The notes under the pieces were generated by a model that ran no database searches, was not told where the DNA came from, and saw only the letters and a list, made by a program, of their open reading frames with translations. This document shows positions 9,366 to 18,804 of a stretch of DNA of 64,000 nucleotides, piece after piece; the stretch's first letter is position 1; each line of letters opens with the position of its first letter. The stretch spans positions 6,882,001 through 6,946,000 of the forward strand of contig NZ_VFOZ01000001.1 in the NCBI RefSeq assembly GCF_006716425.1, written 5' to 3'. The stretch comes from Actinoallomurus bryophytorum. Its GTDB lineage: Bacteria; Actinomycetota; Actinomycetes; Streptosporangiales; Streptosporangiaceae. The translations under genes and the position numbers were made by a program.

Positions 9366-10085
9366 ATGAGATCGCATTGGCCTGGGACCGAAGATGCGAT
9401 ACTGATGTCATCGGGAATGCGACACGATGTGACGACCGGCGAAGCGGCTGACATGATTTCTTCCTACGGTTCCGTGGCCGAATCGTCAGTAGCGTCCGAC
9501 GTCGTCTATGTGAACGGCCCGCTCCTGGCGATATTAGTAATTGTTTTCATATTCCTGTTCGTCGCCATGACGGACAACAGCATGTTCGTTGGCTGTGCTC
9601 TGTTCGTCGCCCTCGTGTCGGTCCTCTTCGCCTTCTTGTCGTGGCGGTCGCTCGCGGACTACCCGCTGACGTATCGGGAGGGTGACCCTCCGCGCATCGA
9701 AACGCAGGGTGGCGGTCTGTACGACAAGTGGAAGCTGGGCCCCGGGGCGACCGTTGGTGCGACTTTGGATGTCGACAAATCATCCAAGGTCGAATCTCTG
9801 GCCGGCGAGTTGACCGTAAGGTACGGCTGCCCGGCCGCGAGAGTCGACTGGCGTATCTATGTCGATGGCGACCTCCTGGCATCAGGGACCCTGCGCGAAG
9901 GCCAAGAGCGCAAGCTCGCGAACGCGGCCGTAAGGTCAGGACATCCGTCCATCATCGTGAGGTTGACCGCTGCTCGCCTGGACTCTTCCGGCTGCGCGAC
10001 GGACTTGGTCTGGCACAACCCGGGCCTCGAGGGCCACGGAAATGGCAGATTCCGCTTTGTCCTCCCGCTCCCGGACGCCGTCTAG
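9366..10085 (+). CDS. Unidentified two-TM membrane protein with a beta-rich outer domain
   Basis: Up to 239 aa, with two adjacent hydrophobic helices (LLAILVIVFIFLFVAM and FVGCALFVALVSVLFAFLSW). A polar domain of about 140 residues follows, with two cysteines that could form a disulfide and alternating beta-strand-like segments. Start choice is uncertain among ATG 9366, 9405, 9417 and 9453. The region is noticeably less GC-rich than its neighbours, which may mean horizontal origin. I do not recognise the family. Confidence 0.5.
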   Translation: MRSHWPGTEDAILMSSGMRHDVTTGEAADMISSYGSVAESSVASDVVYVNGPLLAILVIVFIFLFVAMTDNSMFVGCALFVALVSVLFAFLSWRSLADYPLTYREGDPPRIETQGGGLYDKWKLGPGATVGATLDVDKSSKVESLAGELTVRYGCPAARVDWRIYVDGDLLASGTLREGQERKLANAAVRSGHPSIIVRLTAARLDSSGCATDLVWHNPGLEGHGNGRFRFVLPLPDAV

Positions 10086-10535
10086 TGTGCTGACCGAAAA
10101 CGTTCATCCGGACGAGCGGTAGGTGCCTAACGGGGGTCCGGGAGTAATGCGCCGGCGGCACGCCGGCAGGCACCGATTCCTCGTGGCACGCAGTGCCATG
10201 TTCGCACCCCTCAGGGCCACCAGGTGCCGCTCACTGTGGCACGCATCACTTGTGCGGGCAAGAGTCGGACACTCCCGGCCGGGGCGGCCGGGGTCGCCGA
10301 CCCGCGTCGAGCGCGCTGGAGATCCCCGGCCGTCGCCGAGGGGAAATCAGGGTCTTCCAGCAGATGAGCGGCTGATGGCGAACGCGTCGCACGCGCTCGC
10401 AATGTGCCGGCCGGGCCGCCCATCGTGGACGATGAAAGCACGGACCCTTGCGGGCGTTTGTGACGCGTGGCACAGTGGCACTCGGTGCCGCCGCGGAGCG
10501 ATCTTGCGGCACAGCGTGCCCTGAGGAGATCCGCC
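10086..10535. other. 450-bp intergenic region, no gene seen
   Basis: It lies between two plus-strand genes. Several short open frames are present but have Arg/Pro-rich composition and no ribosome site, so I read none as coding. It presumably carries the promoter of the tannase-like gene. I saw no clear terminator or operator. Confidence 0.5.
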
Positions 10536-12197
10536 ATGAGCCCATCGCCGCGAAGTTGTGGAACATTCCGCTCGATCCGTACCGGGCTGGCGCTCGTCAT
10601 CGCGTCGGCGGGCGCGGCAGTGGCCCTCGGGTCCGCCCCCGCCACCGCCGCGGCGGGCGCAGTGCCGACATGTGCGGAGCTGACGGGACAGGAGATCCCG
10701 GCGTCGGTGATCAGCCTGCCGACCCGAGGTGGCCGGGTCCAGTCGGCCTCTCTTATGACCAAGGTCGTCAGTGGCGTGACCGTCGAGTACTGCGAGGCCG
10801 ACGCGGCACTCTCCCCCGTCGACCCGTCCGCGCCGGACATCAAGCTGAGCGTCGGCATGCCGGTCGACTGGAATCACAAGGCGATGATGTTCGGCGGCGG
10901 CGGGTACAACGGCACGATCCCCGACCTCACGCAGAACGTGCCGTTCGGCCCGTCCGGCCAACCGGCGCCCCTGGCCCGCGGATATGCCACGTTCGCCAGT
11001 GACTCCGGGCACCAGGCGGGTCCCGCCGGGTCCCTGGACGGGTCCTTCGGCGTGAACGACGAGGCACTGCGGAACTTCTCTGCAGGCGACGCGCTCAAAA
11101 AGACCCACGATGCCGCCGTCTTCCTCATCCGCCATGGCTACGGCGCAGGCCCCGGCCGTACGTACTTCGCGGGAGGCTCGACCGGCGGTCGCGAGGCCCT
11201 CGTCGTCGCGCAACGGTGGCCCGACGCCTTCGACGGCGTCATCGCCGCCTACCCTGCCTGGAACAACACGGCCGAAGGCCTCGATCTCGGATACCTCGCG
11301 CAGGTGATGTCCCGTCCCGGCGCGTTCCCCGGGCCCGACAAGCAGACGCTTCTCTACAACAGCGTCATCAAGGCGTGTGACGGCCGGGACGGTCTGAAGG
11401 ACGGCGTCGTCTCGAACGCCGATGGCTGCACCTTCGATCCGCACAGGCTGCGCTGCCCCCGTGGCGCCGACACCGGGCCGACGTGCCTGTCGGACGCGCA
11501 GATCACCTCGGTGATCGCCGCGTCCACGCCGTTCCGCTGGCCGTACCGGATCGCCAGTGGCGAGCGGGAGTACCCCGGCTTTCCCTTCCTCTCGGGTGCC
11601 GACATGAGAACCCCCTATCTCGGCTTCGGCACGACCGCGCCCGCCAACCCGATGCCGACGACGAGTGGATACGGGTTCCAGTACTGGGACCAGTGGGTGA
11701 AGTACTTCCTGACGCGGGATCCCGCTTACAAGTCGCTCAGTGTCGACCCTCGGCGACCCGGCAAATGGCTTCCCCGCATCAGCTACCTGTCGACGATCCA
11801 GGATCGCAACGACGCCGACCTTCGTCCCTTCGCGCGCTCCGGCGGGAAGCTGCTCCTGCTCCACGGGGCCGCGGACGAGCTGGTCTCCCACCGCTCGACG
11901 AACGACTACTACCGGCGGGTGCGAGCCACGGTGGGTGCCGGGCGGACCCGTGACTTCATGCGCTACTACCTCGTGCCCGGCGCGAACCACGCCAACTTCG
12001 GCACCCCCGCGTTCGCCGCCAACTGGGACTCGCTGTCCGCGCTCGAACACTGGGTCGAGGGCGGACGTGCGCCGGTCGATCCGGTGGTCACCGACGGCAG
12101 CCACGGCAGAACACGGCCGCTCTGTGAGTACCCGCGCTGGCCGAAGTACCACTCCGGTGACCCCGACAGCGCCCAGAGCTTCGTGTGCTCGCGTTGA
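10536..12197 (+). CDS. Secreted tannase/feruloyl esterase-family hydrolase
   Basis: A 553-aa exported serine esterase. Start ATG 10536 has a strong GAGGAG ribosome site. An Arg-containing signal peptide with a hydrophobic core and an APATAAA-type cleavage region follows. The nucleophile elbow is FAGGSTGGREA (Ser215), with the acid in LLLLHGAADELV and the histidine in LVPGANHANFG, giving the Ser-Asp-His triad of the tannase/FaeB family. Family members release gallate, ferulate or p-coumarate from plant esters. The importer genes begin 40 bp downstream, so co-transcription and uptake of the released aromatic acid are plausible. The exact substrate is not readable from sequence. Confidence 0.85.
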   Translation: MSPSPRSCGTFRSIRTGLALVIASAGAAVALGSAPATAAAGAVPTCAELTGQEIPASVISLPTRGGRVQSASLMTKVVSGVTVEYCEADAALSPVDPSAPDIKLSVGMPVDWNHKAMMFGGGGYNGTIPDLTQNVPFGPSGQPAPLARGYATFASDSGHQAGPAGSLDGSFGVNDEALRNFSAGDALKKTHDAAVFLIRHGYGAGPGRTYFAGGSTGGREALVVAQRWPDAFDGVIAAYPAWNNTAEGLDLGYLAQVMSRPGAFPGPDKQTLLYNSVIKACDGRDGLKDGVVSNADGCTFDPHRLRCPRGADTGPTCLSDAQITSVIAASTPFRWPYRIASGEREYPGFPFLSGADMRTPYLGFGTTAPANPMPTTSGYGFQYWDQWVKYFLTRDPAYKSLSVDPRRPGKWLPRISYLSTIQDRNDADLRPFARSGGKLLLLHGAADELVSHRSTNDYYRRVRATVGAGRTRDFMRYYLVPGANHANFGTPAFAANWDSLSALEHWVEGGRAPVDPVVTDGSHGRTRPLCEYPRWPKYHSGDPDSAQSFVCSR

Positions 12198-12237
12198 CGG
12201 CACCGGCAAGCGGCCTGCGGGCTGGAGAGGAAGCCGT

Positions 12238-13002
12238 GTGACGACGAGCGGGCGAGTGGCGCTGCGCACACAGGCCCTGACGAAGGTGTTCCGCGGGTTC
12301 CGCGCGGTCGACGCGGTGGACCTGGAGGTCCGCGAGGGCGGAGTGCACGCGCTGGTGGGTCCCAACGGCGCGGGCAAGACGACGCTGTTCAACCTGCTGA
12401 CCGGCTTCGTGTCCCCGACCTCCGGGACGATCACGGTGTTCGGCGAGGACGTCACCGGCAAGCGGCCCGAGCAGGTCGCGCGCCGCGGTGTGGCCAGGTC
12501 GTTCCAGATCACCAGCCTCTTCGAGAACCTGACGAGCCGCGAGCAGGTGGAGCTCGCCCTCCAGGGACGTACCGGCCAGGGGTTCCGGTTCTGGCGGACG
12601 GAGAAGCTGCTCGGCAGGCATCGAGCCCGCGTGGACGAGCTGCTCGCGGAGGTGGGGCTGATGCCGCTGGCGGACAAGCCGGCCGGGCTGCTCGCCTACG
12701 GGCAGAAGCGCGCGCTGGAGCTGGCACTGGTGCTGGCGCTCGATCCACGGGTGATGCTCCTCGACGAGCCGACGGCCGGAATGGGGATCGAGGACGTCGA
12801 CCGCACCATCGAGCTGGTCCGCCGCATCGCGGCCGGGCGCACCGTGGTGTTCGTCGACCACAACATGCACGTGGTCGGCAGCCTGGCCGACCGGGTGACG
12901 GTGCTTCAGCAGGGCAAGGTCCTGGTGGAGGGGCCGTACGCCGAGGTCCGGGGCGACGAACGAGTGATCACCGCCTACCTGGGTGAGGCCGACCATGCTT
13001 GA
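12238..13002 (+). CDS. livG: Branched-chain amino acid/aromatic acid-type ABC importer, ATPase 1 (LivG-like)
   Basis: A 254-aa ABC ATPase of the HAAT (Liv) family. It has Walker A GPNGAGKTTL, Walker B VMLLDEPTAGM followed by the LivG-type GIEDVDRTIEL segment, and the H-loop VFVDHNM. The signature region reads LLAYGQKRALELA, as in LivG rather than LSGGQ. GTG 12238 is preceded by GGAGAGGAA. It overlaps the next ATPase gene by 8 bp. With the following four genes it forms a complete importer; substrate class is inferred from the tannase neighbour. Confidence 0.9.
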   Translation: MTTSGRVALRTQALTKVFRGFRAVDAVDLEVREGGVHALVGPNGAGKTTLFNLLTGFVSPTSGTITVFGEDVTGKRPEQVARRGVARSFQITSLFENLTSREQVELALQGRTGQGFRFWRTEKLLGRHRARVDELLAEVGLMPLADKPAGLLAYGQKRALELALVLALDPRVMLLDEPTAGMGIEDVDRTIELVRRIAAGRTVVFVDHNMHVVGSLADRVTVLQQGKVLVEGPYAEVRGDERVITAYLGEADHA

Positions 13003-13687
13003 GGTCACCGATCTGAAGGCGTGGTACGGCGAGGCCCAGGCGCTGCACGGGGTGACCGTGAGCGTCGAGAAGGGCGAGGTCGTCACGCTGGTCGGGCGCA
13101 ACGGCGCCGGCAAGACCACCCTCGTGCGCTGCCTGATCGGCCTCCACCGGCAGGTCAGCGGCGCCGTGTCCTTCCTCGGCCGCGACGTGACCGGCGTGCC
13201 GGCCCACCGGCGGGCCCGCGCCGGCATGGGCTGGGTCCAGGACGACCGCGGCATCTACGCGAGCCTGTCCGTGGAGGAGAACCTGCTGCTCCCGCCGAGG
13301 GTCTCCGACCGGGCGTGGACGCTGGAACAGGTCTACGAGGCGTTCCCGGAGCTCGCCGTCCGCCGCAAGGCGCCGGGCACCACGCTGTCGGGTGGAGAGC
13401 AGCAGATGCTGGCCATCGCCCGGGTGCTGCGGACCGGCGCCCGGCTGCTGCTGATGGACGAGCCCTCCGAGGGCCTGGCCCCGGTGGTGGTGGCCCGGAT
13501 CGGGGCGATCATCGCTGAGATCAAGGCGACCGGCGTCGGCGTGCTGCTGATCGAGCAGAACGTCAAGTTCGCCGCCACCGTGGCCGACCGGCACTACCTG
13601 CTCAGCCAGGGCCGCATCGCCACGGCCCTGGACAACTCCGAGTTCCGGCGGCGCGAAGGCGAGCTCCTCGAACACCTCGGCATCTGA
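12995..13687 (+). CDS. livF: Liv-type ABC importer, ATPase 2 (LivF-like)
   Basis: A 230-aa ABC ATPase with Walker A GRNGAGKTTL, signature LSGGEQQMLAIARVL, Walker B LLLMDEPSEGLAP and a C-terminal VLLIEQNVKFA H-loop region typical of LivF. It overlaps livG by 8 bp, suggesting translational coupling, and would form the heterodimeric motor with LivG on LivH/LivM. Confidence 0.9.
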   Translation: MLEVTDLKAWYGEAQALHGVTVSVEKGEVVTLVGRNGAGKTTLVRCLIGLHRQVSGAVSFLGRDVTGVPAHRRARAGMGWVQDDRGIYASLSVEENLLLPPRVSDRAWTLEQVYEAFPELAVRRKAPGTTLSGGEQQMLAIARVLRTGARLLLMDEPSEGLAPVVVARIGAIIAEIKATGVGVLLIEQNVKFAATVADRHYLLSQGRIATALDNSEFRRREGELLEHLGI

Positions 13688-13737
13688 GCGGCCCACCGGA
13701 CGAGGACACATCCCGACATGACACGAGGAGAGACACC

Positions 13738-14979
13738 ATGAAGAGCACGCAGATTCGCGTCGGGGTCGCGGCCGTGACGGGGGCACTGCTCCTCTGTGCC
13801 TGCGGTGGCGGCCCGGGCTCGTCGGGTGGTGATTTCACGGGCGGCAAGCTGGTCCTCGCCGTACTCAACGACCAGACCGGCGTCTACAAGGACGCGTCGG
13901 GGCCGAACAGCGTCAAGGCCGTGAAGATGGCGGTGGCCGACTACAAGAAGAAGTACGGCGGCGCCGCGGTCGTCGACGACATCGAGGTCACCTCGGCCGA
14001 CCACCAGAACAAGCCGGACGTCGCGAACACCAAGGCCCAGGAGCTGTACGAGCGCAAGGGCGCGGACGTCATCCTCGACGTGCCGACCTCGTCGGCGGCC
14101 CTCGCCGTCGCCACCCAGGCGAAGAACCATCACAAGGTGTTCATCGACGTCAGCGCGGCGACCACCGAACTGACCGGAGCCCACTGCAACAAGTACACCT
14201 TCCAGTGGGCGTACGACACCTACATGCTCGCCAACGGCACGGGCACCACCGTGACCAAGGACGGTGACAAGAACTGGCAGCTCATCTACCCCGACTACGC
14301 GTTCGGCCAGGACATGACCGCGTCTTTCACCAAGGCGATCAAGGCGGCCGGCGGCACGGTGCAGGGCAGCATCGCGACGCCGTTCCCGAACGACAACTTC
14401 ACCACCTTCCTCACCAAGGCCGGCAGCACCGATCCCGACGTGATCGGCACCATGCAGGCAGGCGGTGACCTGGACAACCTGGTGAAGCAGTACAACCAGT
14501 CGGGTCTGAAGGAGAAGGGCGTCCACCTGGCCGTCGGGCTGATGGTCATCAACGACATCCACGCCCTGGGTGTGGACCAGGTCGCCGGCACGACGTTCAC
14601 CGACCCCTGGTACTGGAACTTCGACCAGCAGTCGCGTGCCTGGGCGGACCGGTTCCGGCAGGAGACCGGGATCCGCCCGAGCTTCGAGCAGGCCGGCAAC
14701 TACTCCGCGGCACTCCAGTACCTGGAGGCGGTCCAGAGCGCCAAGACCGACAAGGCGGACGCGGTCGTCCACCAACTCGAGGGCAAGAAGATCAACGACG
14801 TGTTCCTGCGCAACGGCGAGGTCCGCGCCCAGGACCACCTCGTCGTCCACGACGCGTACCTGGCTCGCGTCAAGAAGCCCTCGCAGGTCAAGGAGCCCTG
14901 GGACTACGAGGACATCGTGACCACGATCCCGGCGGCCAAGGCGTTCCCTCCCGCCGGCCAGTTCGCCTGCTCGATGTGA
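13738..14979 (+). CDS. Liv-type periplasmic-binding lipoprotein
   Basis: A 413-aa solute-binding protein of the Leu/Ile/Val-binding (Peripla_BP_6) fold, anchored outside the membrane. The signal peptide ends in the lipobox-like LLCAC with Cys22 as the lipidated residue, followed by a Gly/Ser-rich linker. The mature protein begins KLVLAVLNDQTGVYKDASGP, a family-typical ligand-site segment. A GAGGAG ribosome site precedes ATG 13738. In Liv-like clusters next to aromatic esterases this family often binds aromatic acids rather than amino acids; that reading is inference. Confidence 0.88.
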   Translation: MKSTQIRVGVAAVTGALLLCACGGGPGSSGGDFTGGKLVLAVLNDQTGVYKDASGPNSVKAVKMAVADYKKKYGGAAVVDDIEVTSADHQNKPDVANTKAQELYERKGADVILDVPTSSAALAVATQAKNHHKVFIDVSAATTELTGAHCNKYTFQWAYDTYMLANGTGTTVTKDGDKNWQLIYPDYAFGQDMTASFTKAIKAAGGTVQGSIATPFPNDNFTTFLTKAGSTDPDVIGTMQAGGDLDNLVKQYNQSGLKEKGVHLAVGLMVINDIHALGVDQVAGTTFTDPWYWNFDQQSRAWADRFRQETGIRPSFEQAGNYSAALQYLEAVQSAKTDKADAVVHQLEGKKINDVFLRNGEVRAQDHLVVHDAYLARVKKPSQVKEPWDYEDIVTTIPAAKAFPPAGQFACSM

Positions 14980-15049
14980 GCGAGGTGGTCCGGTTTCGTA
15001 CGGTCCGGGCGCCCGTCGGTGCCCCGGGCCGGTACCGGGAAGGGAACTC

Positions 15050-15922
15050 ATGAACGCAGTGCTGCAGTACGCCGTACAGGGCCTGGCGGCCGGCAGCTTC
15101 TACGCGCTGGCGGCCCTGGGACTGGCGGTCATCTTCGGTGTCCTGGGCGTGGTGAACTTCGCCCACGGCGCGTTCTACATGCTCGGCGCGGTCGCCACGG
15201 CCGTGCTGCTCGACACCCTCGGCCTCACGCTGTGGTGGTCGCTGCTGGTCGTACCGGCGTTGATGTTCGTCTTCGGCGTCGTGGTGGAACGGCTGCTCGT
15301 GCGGTGGCTGCTCCGGCTCGACCCGCTCTACAACTTCCTGCTCACCTTCGGTCTCACGCTCGTCCTCGTCGAGCTGGTCAAGCAGAAGTACGGCGTCTCC
15401 GGGCTGCCGTACCAGCCTCCGGCCATCCTCCAGGGACGCGTCGACCTGGCCGGCGTCGTGCTGCCGCGCTACCAGCTGTTCGTCTTCCTGTTCTCCGTGA
15501 CGATCTGCGTGCTCGTCTGGCTTCTGATGACGCGGACCCGGATCGGCATGATCGTCCGGGCTTCGACCGAGAAGCCCGAGCTCGCCCGTGCGCTGGGGAT
15601 CAACGTCGGTCGCTGGGTGACCCCGGTCTTCGGCTTCGGCGTCGCGCTCGCCGGCCTGGCCGGCGTGCTCGCCGCACCGTTCCGCGCGATCACGGCCGAC
15701 ATGGGCAACAACTTCGTGATCATTCTGTTCGCGGTGGTGGTCATCGGGGGGCTCGGCTCGATCGTCGGCGCCGTGGCCGCCGGTTTCCTGGTGGGGCTGG
15801 TGGAGGCGTTCGGCCAGGCCTACGCCCCGACGTTCGCGCAGATCCTGATCTTCGTTCTGATGGCCCTGATCATCCTGGTCCGCCCCGCCGGGCTGTTCGG
15901 ACGCGAGGAGGCGGCCACATGA
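15050..15922 (+). CDS. livH: Liv-type ABC importer, permease 1 (LivH-like)
   Basis: A 290-aa polytopic inner-membrane protein with about eight hydrophobic segments. It shows LivH hallmarks: LAAGSFYALAALGLAVIFGVLGVVNFAHGAF split across the N-terminus, and GLGSIVGAVAAGFLVG near the C-terminus. GGGAAGGGAA precedes ATG 15050. It overlaps LivM by 4 bp (ATGA), implying coupled translation. Confidence 0.9.
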   Translation: MNAVLQYAVQGLAAGSFYALAALGLAVIFGVLGVVNFAHGAFYMLGAVATAVLLDTLGLTLWWSLLVVPALMFVFGVVVERLLVRWLLRLDPLYNFLLTFGLTLVLVELVKQKYGVSGLPYQPPAILQGRVDLAGVVLPRYQLFVFLFSVTICVLVWLLMTRTRIGMIVRASTEKPELARALGINVGRWVTPVFGFGVALAGLAGVLAAPFRAITADMGNNFVIILFAVVVIGGLGSIVGAVAAGFLVGLVEAFGQAYAPTFAQILIFVLMALIILVRPAGLFGREEAAT

Positions 15923-16968
15923 CCCAGTCGGTGATGCCCGAGACGTCGGTCACCGAGGCGCACGCCGCCATCGCCGGAGGCGGCTCCCGGCCGCGATGGA
16001 TCCTGCTGACCGCCGGCCTGGTGGCGGCGCTGGCGCTGCCGTGGCTCGTCTACCCGCCCGTGGCGATGGACATCGTGGCGATGGCGCTGTTCGCGATCGC
16101 CCTGGACATCCTGCTCGGCTACACGGGCCTGCTGTCCTTCGGGCACGCGGCGTTCTGGGGCGGCTCGGCGTACGTGACGGGGCTGATCGCGACGCACTAC
16201 GGTGTGCCGTTCCCCGTGGCCGTCGTGGGCGGCGCGATTTTCGCGATGGTCCTCGCCCTTCCCGTCGCGTACCTGTCGGTGCGCCGATCGGGGATCTACT
16301 TCGCGATGGTCACCCTCGCCTTCGGGCAGATGGTCTACTTCGTCGGCTACCAGTGGAGCGACCTGACCGGTGGCGAGAACGGGCTGCAAGGCGTGCCACG
16401 GCATTTCTTCGGCATCGAGCTGGTGGAGACCGAGTCGTTCTACTTCTACTACGCGGCCCTGCCGATCCTCCTGCTCGGCATGTGGGCCGCCTGGCGGATC
16501 GTGCACTCGCCGTTCGGACGAGTCCTGGTGGCGATCCGCGACAACACCCCGCGAGCGCGAGCGCTGGGCTACGACGTGGAGAAGTACAAGGTGATCGCCT
16601 TCGTGCTCTCCGCCGGCCTGACCGGCCTGGCCGGCGGAGTCTTCGCCATCAGCCACGGCTTCGTCGCGCTGACCGAACTCGAGTGGACCACGTCCGGCGA
16701 GGTCGTGCTGATCACGCTGCTGGGCGGCATCGGCACGCTGTGGGGAGGGATCCTGGGCGCGTTCCTGGTCGTGCTGCTCGCCGACTATCTCGCCTCGTCC
16801 AGCTTGGGCGGCATCGACCTGATCACCGGTACGGTCTTCATCCTGGTGGTGCTGCTCTTCCGCCGCGGAATCTGGGGCACCGTCCGTCACCAGTGGCTGA
16901 CCTGGTCACAGCGTCGAACGTCGTCGCGCCGCACGCCGGTCGACGCCGATCCGGCGGGGCATGGGTAG
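15919..16968 (+). CDS. livM: Liv-type ABC importer, permease 2 (LivM-like)
   Basis: A 349-aa permease partner of LivH. Characteristic stretches are LLGYTGLLSFGHAAFWG, AIRDNTPRARALGYDVEKYK and a C-terminal TLLGGIGTLWGGILGA. Start ATG 15919 overlaps the livH stop (ATGA); a longer upstream frame is ignored because it runs antisense-like through livH. It is the last gene of the importer operon. Confidence 0.9.
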   Translation: MTQSVMPETSVTEAHAAIAGGGSRPRWILLTAGLVAALALPWLVYPPVAMDIVAMALFAIALDILLGYTGLLSFGHAAFWGGSAYVTGLIATHYGVPFPVAVVGGAIFAMVLALPVAYLSVRRSGIYFAMVTLAFGQMVYFVGYQWSDLTGGENGLQGVPRHFFGIELVETESFYFYYAALPILLLGMWAAWRIVHSPFGRVLVAIRDNTPRARALGYDVEKYKVIAFVLSAGLTGLAGGVFAISHGFVALTELEWTTSGEVVLITLLGGIGTLWGGILGAFLVVLLADYLASSSLGGIDLITGTVFILVVLLFRRGIWGTVRHQWLTWSQRRTSSRRTPVDADPAGHG

Positions 16969-17068
16969 TGAGCCGCCGCAAGGGCGGCGCGGGGATTCGG
17001 AGATCGGCGAAGTTCGAACATGCGGACTAGACTCTGCGCCACGCCACGTCAGGATGGGGGGCCTGTCG

Positions 17069-17749
17069 GTGACTTCGCGGCGAATACTTGAGACCAAGTA
17101 CCGGATCTCGGAAACGGCCATGGCCTTGTTTCTCGATGAGGGGTACGAAAACGTTACCGTCGAAGCTGTCGCGGAGGCATCGCGCGTTTCTCGCCGCACC
17201 GTTTTCCGGCACTTCGAGAGCAAGGACGAACTCGCGTTCCCCGACCACACCGAACGCATCGGTCTCGTCCAGCGCTGTCTCGTCGAGTCCGATGCCGACA
17301 CGGACCCGGTGGAGGCCGTCATCGCGGCCACGGGGGAGTCACTCCGTGACTTTCTCAACCGGCCAGAACTCGTCCTCCGGCGCTACAAACTGACGCGTGT
17401 CGTTCCTGAGCTACGGAAGCGAGAGGTCATCGAACACGAACGGTACGTGACACTCACGCGTTCGTTCCTGCGCGATCACCTCCCACCGGACACCCCGCCC
17501 TTCCAGCCGATGGCCCTCGCGGCCCTCGTCGACGCCATCCACCGATCCGCACTCGGAGGCTGGGCACGCAGCGGCGGCGCGACCGACGCCGTCGCCGAGC
17601 TGGAGGCGGGCATGGAATGGGTCCGCCGCCTCATGGTCCACCAGTCGACCTTCTCCACCACTCCGCTACTCCTCGCGGTGGTCCCCGACGCGCCCCAGAC
17701 CCGCCGCGTCCTCGGCTCACTGCGAGACGCGGCGGAGGAGCTGCTCTAG
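17069..17749 (+). CDS. TetR-family regulator downstream of the importer
   Basis: A 226-aa TetR protein. The HTH region at residues about 12-55 includes VEAVAEASRVSRRTVFRHFESKDEL. GTG 17069 is favoured because a run of six G lies 7 nt upstream; ATG 17054 is also in frame. It is oriented with the importer genes and separated by about 100 bp, so it may control them. It converges on acetate kinase with a 31-bp gap. Confidence 0.85.
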   Translation: MTSRRILETKYRISETAMALFLDEGYENVTVEAVAEASRVSRRTVFRHFESKDELAFPDHTERIGLVQRCLVESDADTDPVEAVIAATGESLRDFLNRPELVLRRYKLTRVVPELRKREVIEHERYVTLTRSFLRDHLPPDTPPFQPMALAALVDAIHRSALGGWARSGGATDAVAELEAGMEWVRRLMVHQSTFSTTPLLLAVVPDAPQTRRVLGSLRDAAEELL

Positions 17750-17780
17750 GCCTCGGTGGCGCGGCCCTGCGGATCGGTGT

Positions 17781-18800
17781 CTACCTGGTGAGGATCTTGC
17801 GTACGCCGGTGGCTATTTCGAGGTCTTCGCGTGCGGTGATGACGAACGTGCGTACGGCGGCTCCCTTCTGGGTGATCTCCGCGTCGGTGGTGTCGTCGCG
17901 GGCCGGGTCGAGGGCGATGCCGAGGAAGCCCAGCCCGTCGGCGGCCCGGCGGCGTACCGCCGGTGCGTGTTCGCCGACGCCGCCGGTGAAGACGAGGGTG
18001 TCCAGGCCGCCGAGGGAGGCGGCCATCGCGCCGATGGCCGCGCGCAGCCGGTGGAGGTAGACGTCGAGGGCGAGGCCGTCGTGGATGTCGCGCATGTCGG
18101 CGGTGCCGGCGAGGGCGAGCAGCCCGGACCGGTGTTCGAGGGTGTCGGCGAGCTCGGCGGGGGAGAGGTCCTCGCGTTCCTGCAGCCAGAGCAGGAGGCC
18201 GGGGTCGACGCTGCCGGACCGGGTGGCCATGACGAGGCCTTCGAGTGGGGTGAAGCCCATCGTCGTGTCGACCGACCGGCCGTCCGCGACCGCGCACAGG
18301 GACGCGCCGGCGCCCAGGTGGCAGACGATGAGCCGGCGGGGCGTACGCCCGAGCGTTTCGGTGACCCGCCGGGTGGCGTAGGCGTGGGACAGGCCGTGAA
18401 ATCCGTATCTCCGCAGTCCGTACTTGTTGCGCCAGTCCGCCGGTAGCGCGTAGGTGGCGGCGGCCGCGGGGAGGTGGGTGTGGAAGGCGGTGTCGAAGCA
18501 GGCCACCTCGGGCAGGCCCGGCAGCGCCGCGCGTACGAGGTCGATGCCGTGCAGGGACTTGGGCTGGTGGAGCGGCGCCAGCTCGGTGAGCGCGCGGATC
18601 CGCGCCTCGACCTGGTCGTCGATGCGTACGGGGCCGGTGAAGTCCGCGCCGCCGTGGACGACGCGGTGGCCGATGGCGTCGGGAGTGGGCAGTTCACGCA
18701 GTGCGTCCAGGGACGCGGGCTGGGCGATGAGGGTGTCGTCGTGGTCGAGCAGGCTCAGCTTGAGGCTGCTCGACCCGGCGTTGACCACGAGGATCCGCAT
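17781..18800 (-). CDS. ackA: Acetate kinase
   Basis: A 339-aa ASKHA-fold kinase, shorter than the usual roughly 400 aa. Motifs are the N-terminal VVNAGSSSLKLSL, HRVVHGGADF, RYGFHGLSHAYA, HLGAGASLCAV, and FTGGVGEHA near the C-terminus. It converts acetyl phosphate and ADP to acetate and ATP. It starts 4 bp after the phosphoketolase stop, so the pair forms a phosphoketolase bypass that yields ATP without the electron-transport chain. ATG 18800 begins the conserved first beta strand. Confidence 0.95.
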   Translation of the reverse strand: MRILVVNAGSSSLKLSLLDHDDTLIAQPASLDALRELPTPDAIGHRVVHGGADFTGPVRIDDQVEARIRALTELAPLHQPKSLHGIDLVRAALPGLPEVACFDTAFHTHLPAAAATYALPADWRNKYGLRRYGFHGLSHAYATRRVTETLGRTPRRLIVCHLGAGASLCAVADGRSVDTTMGFTPLEGLVMATRSGSVDPGLLLWLQEREDLSPAELADTLEHRSGLLALAGTADMRDIHDGLALDVYLHRLRAAIGAMAASLGGLDTLVFTGGVGEHAPAVRRRAADGLGFLGIALDPARDDTTDAEITQKGAAVRTFVITAREDLEIATGVRKILTR

Positions 18801-18804
18801 GCCC

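Noticed and set aside
10123-10524. 133-residue frame before the tannase gene
   Set aside because: No ribosome site, Arg-rich composition and no family resemblance.
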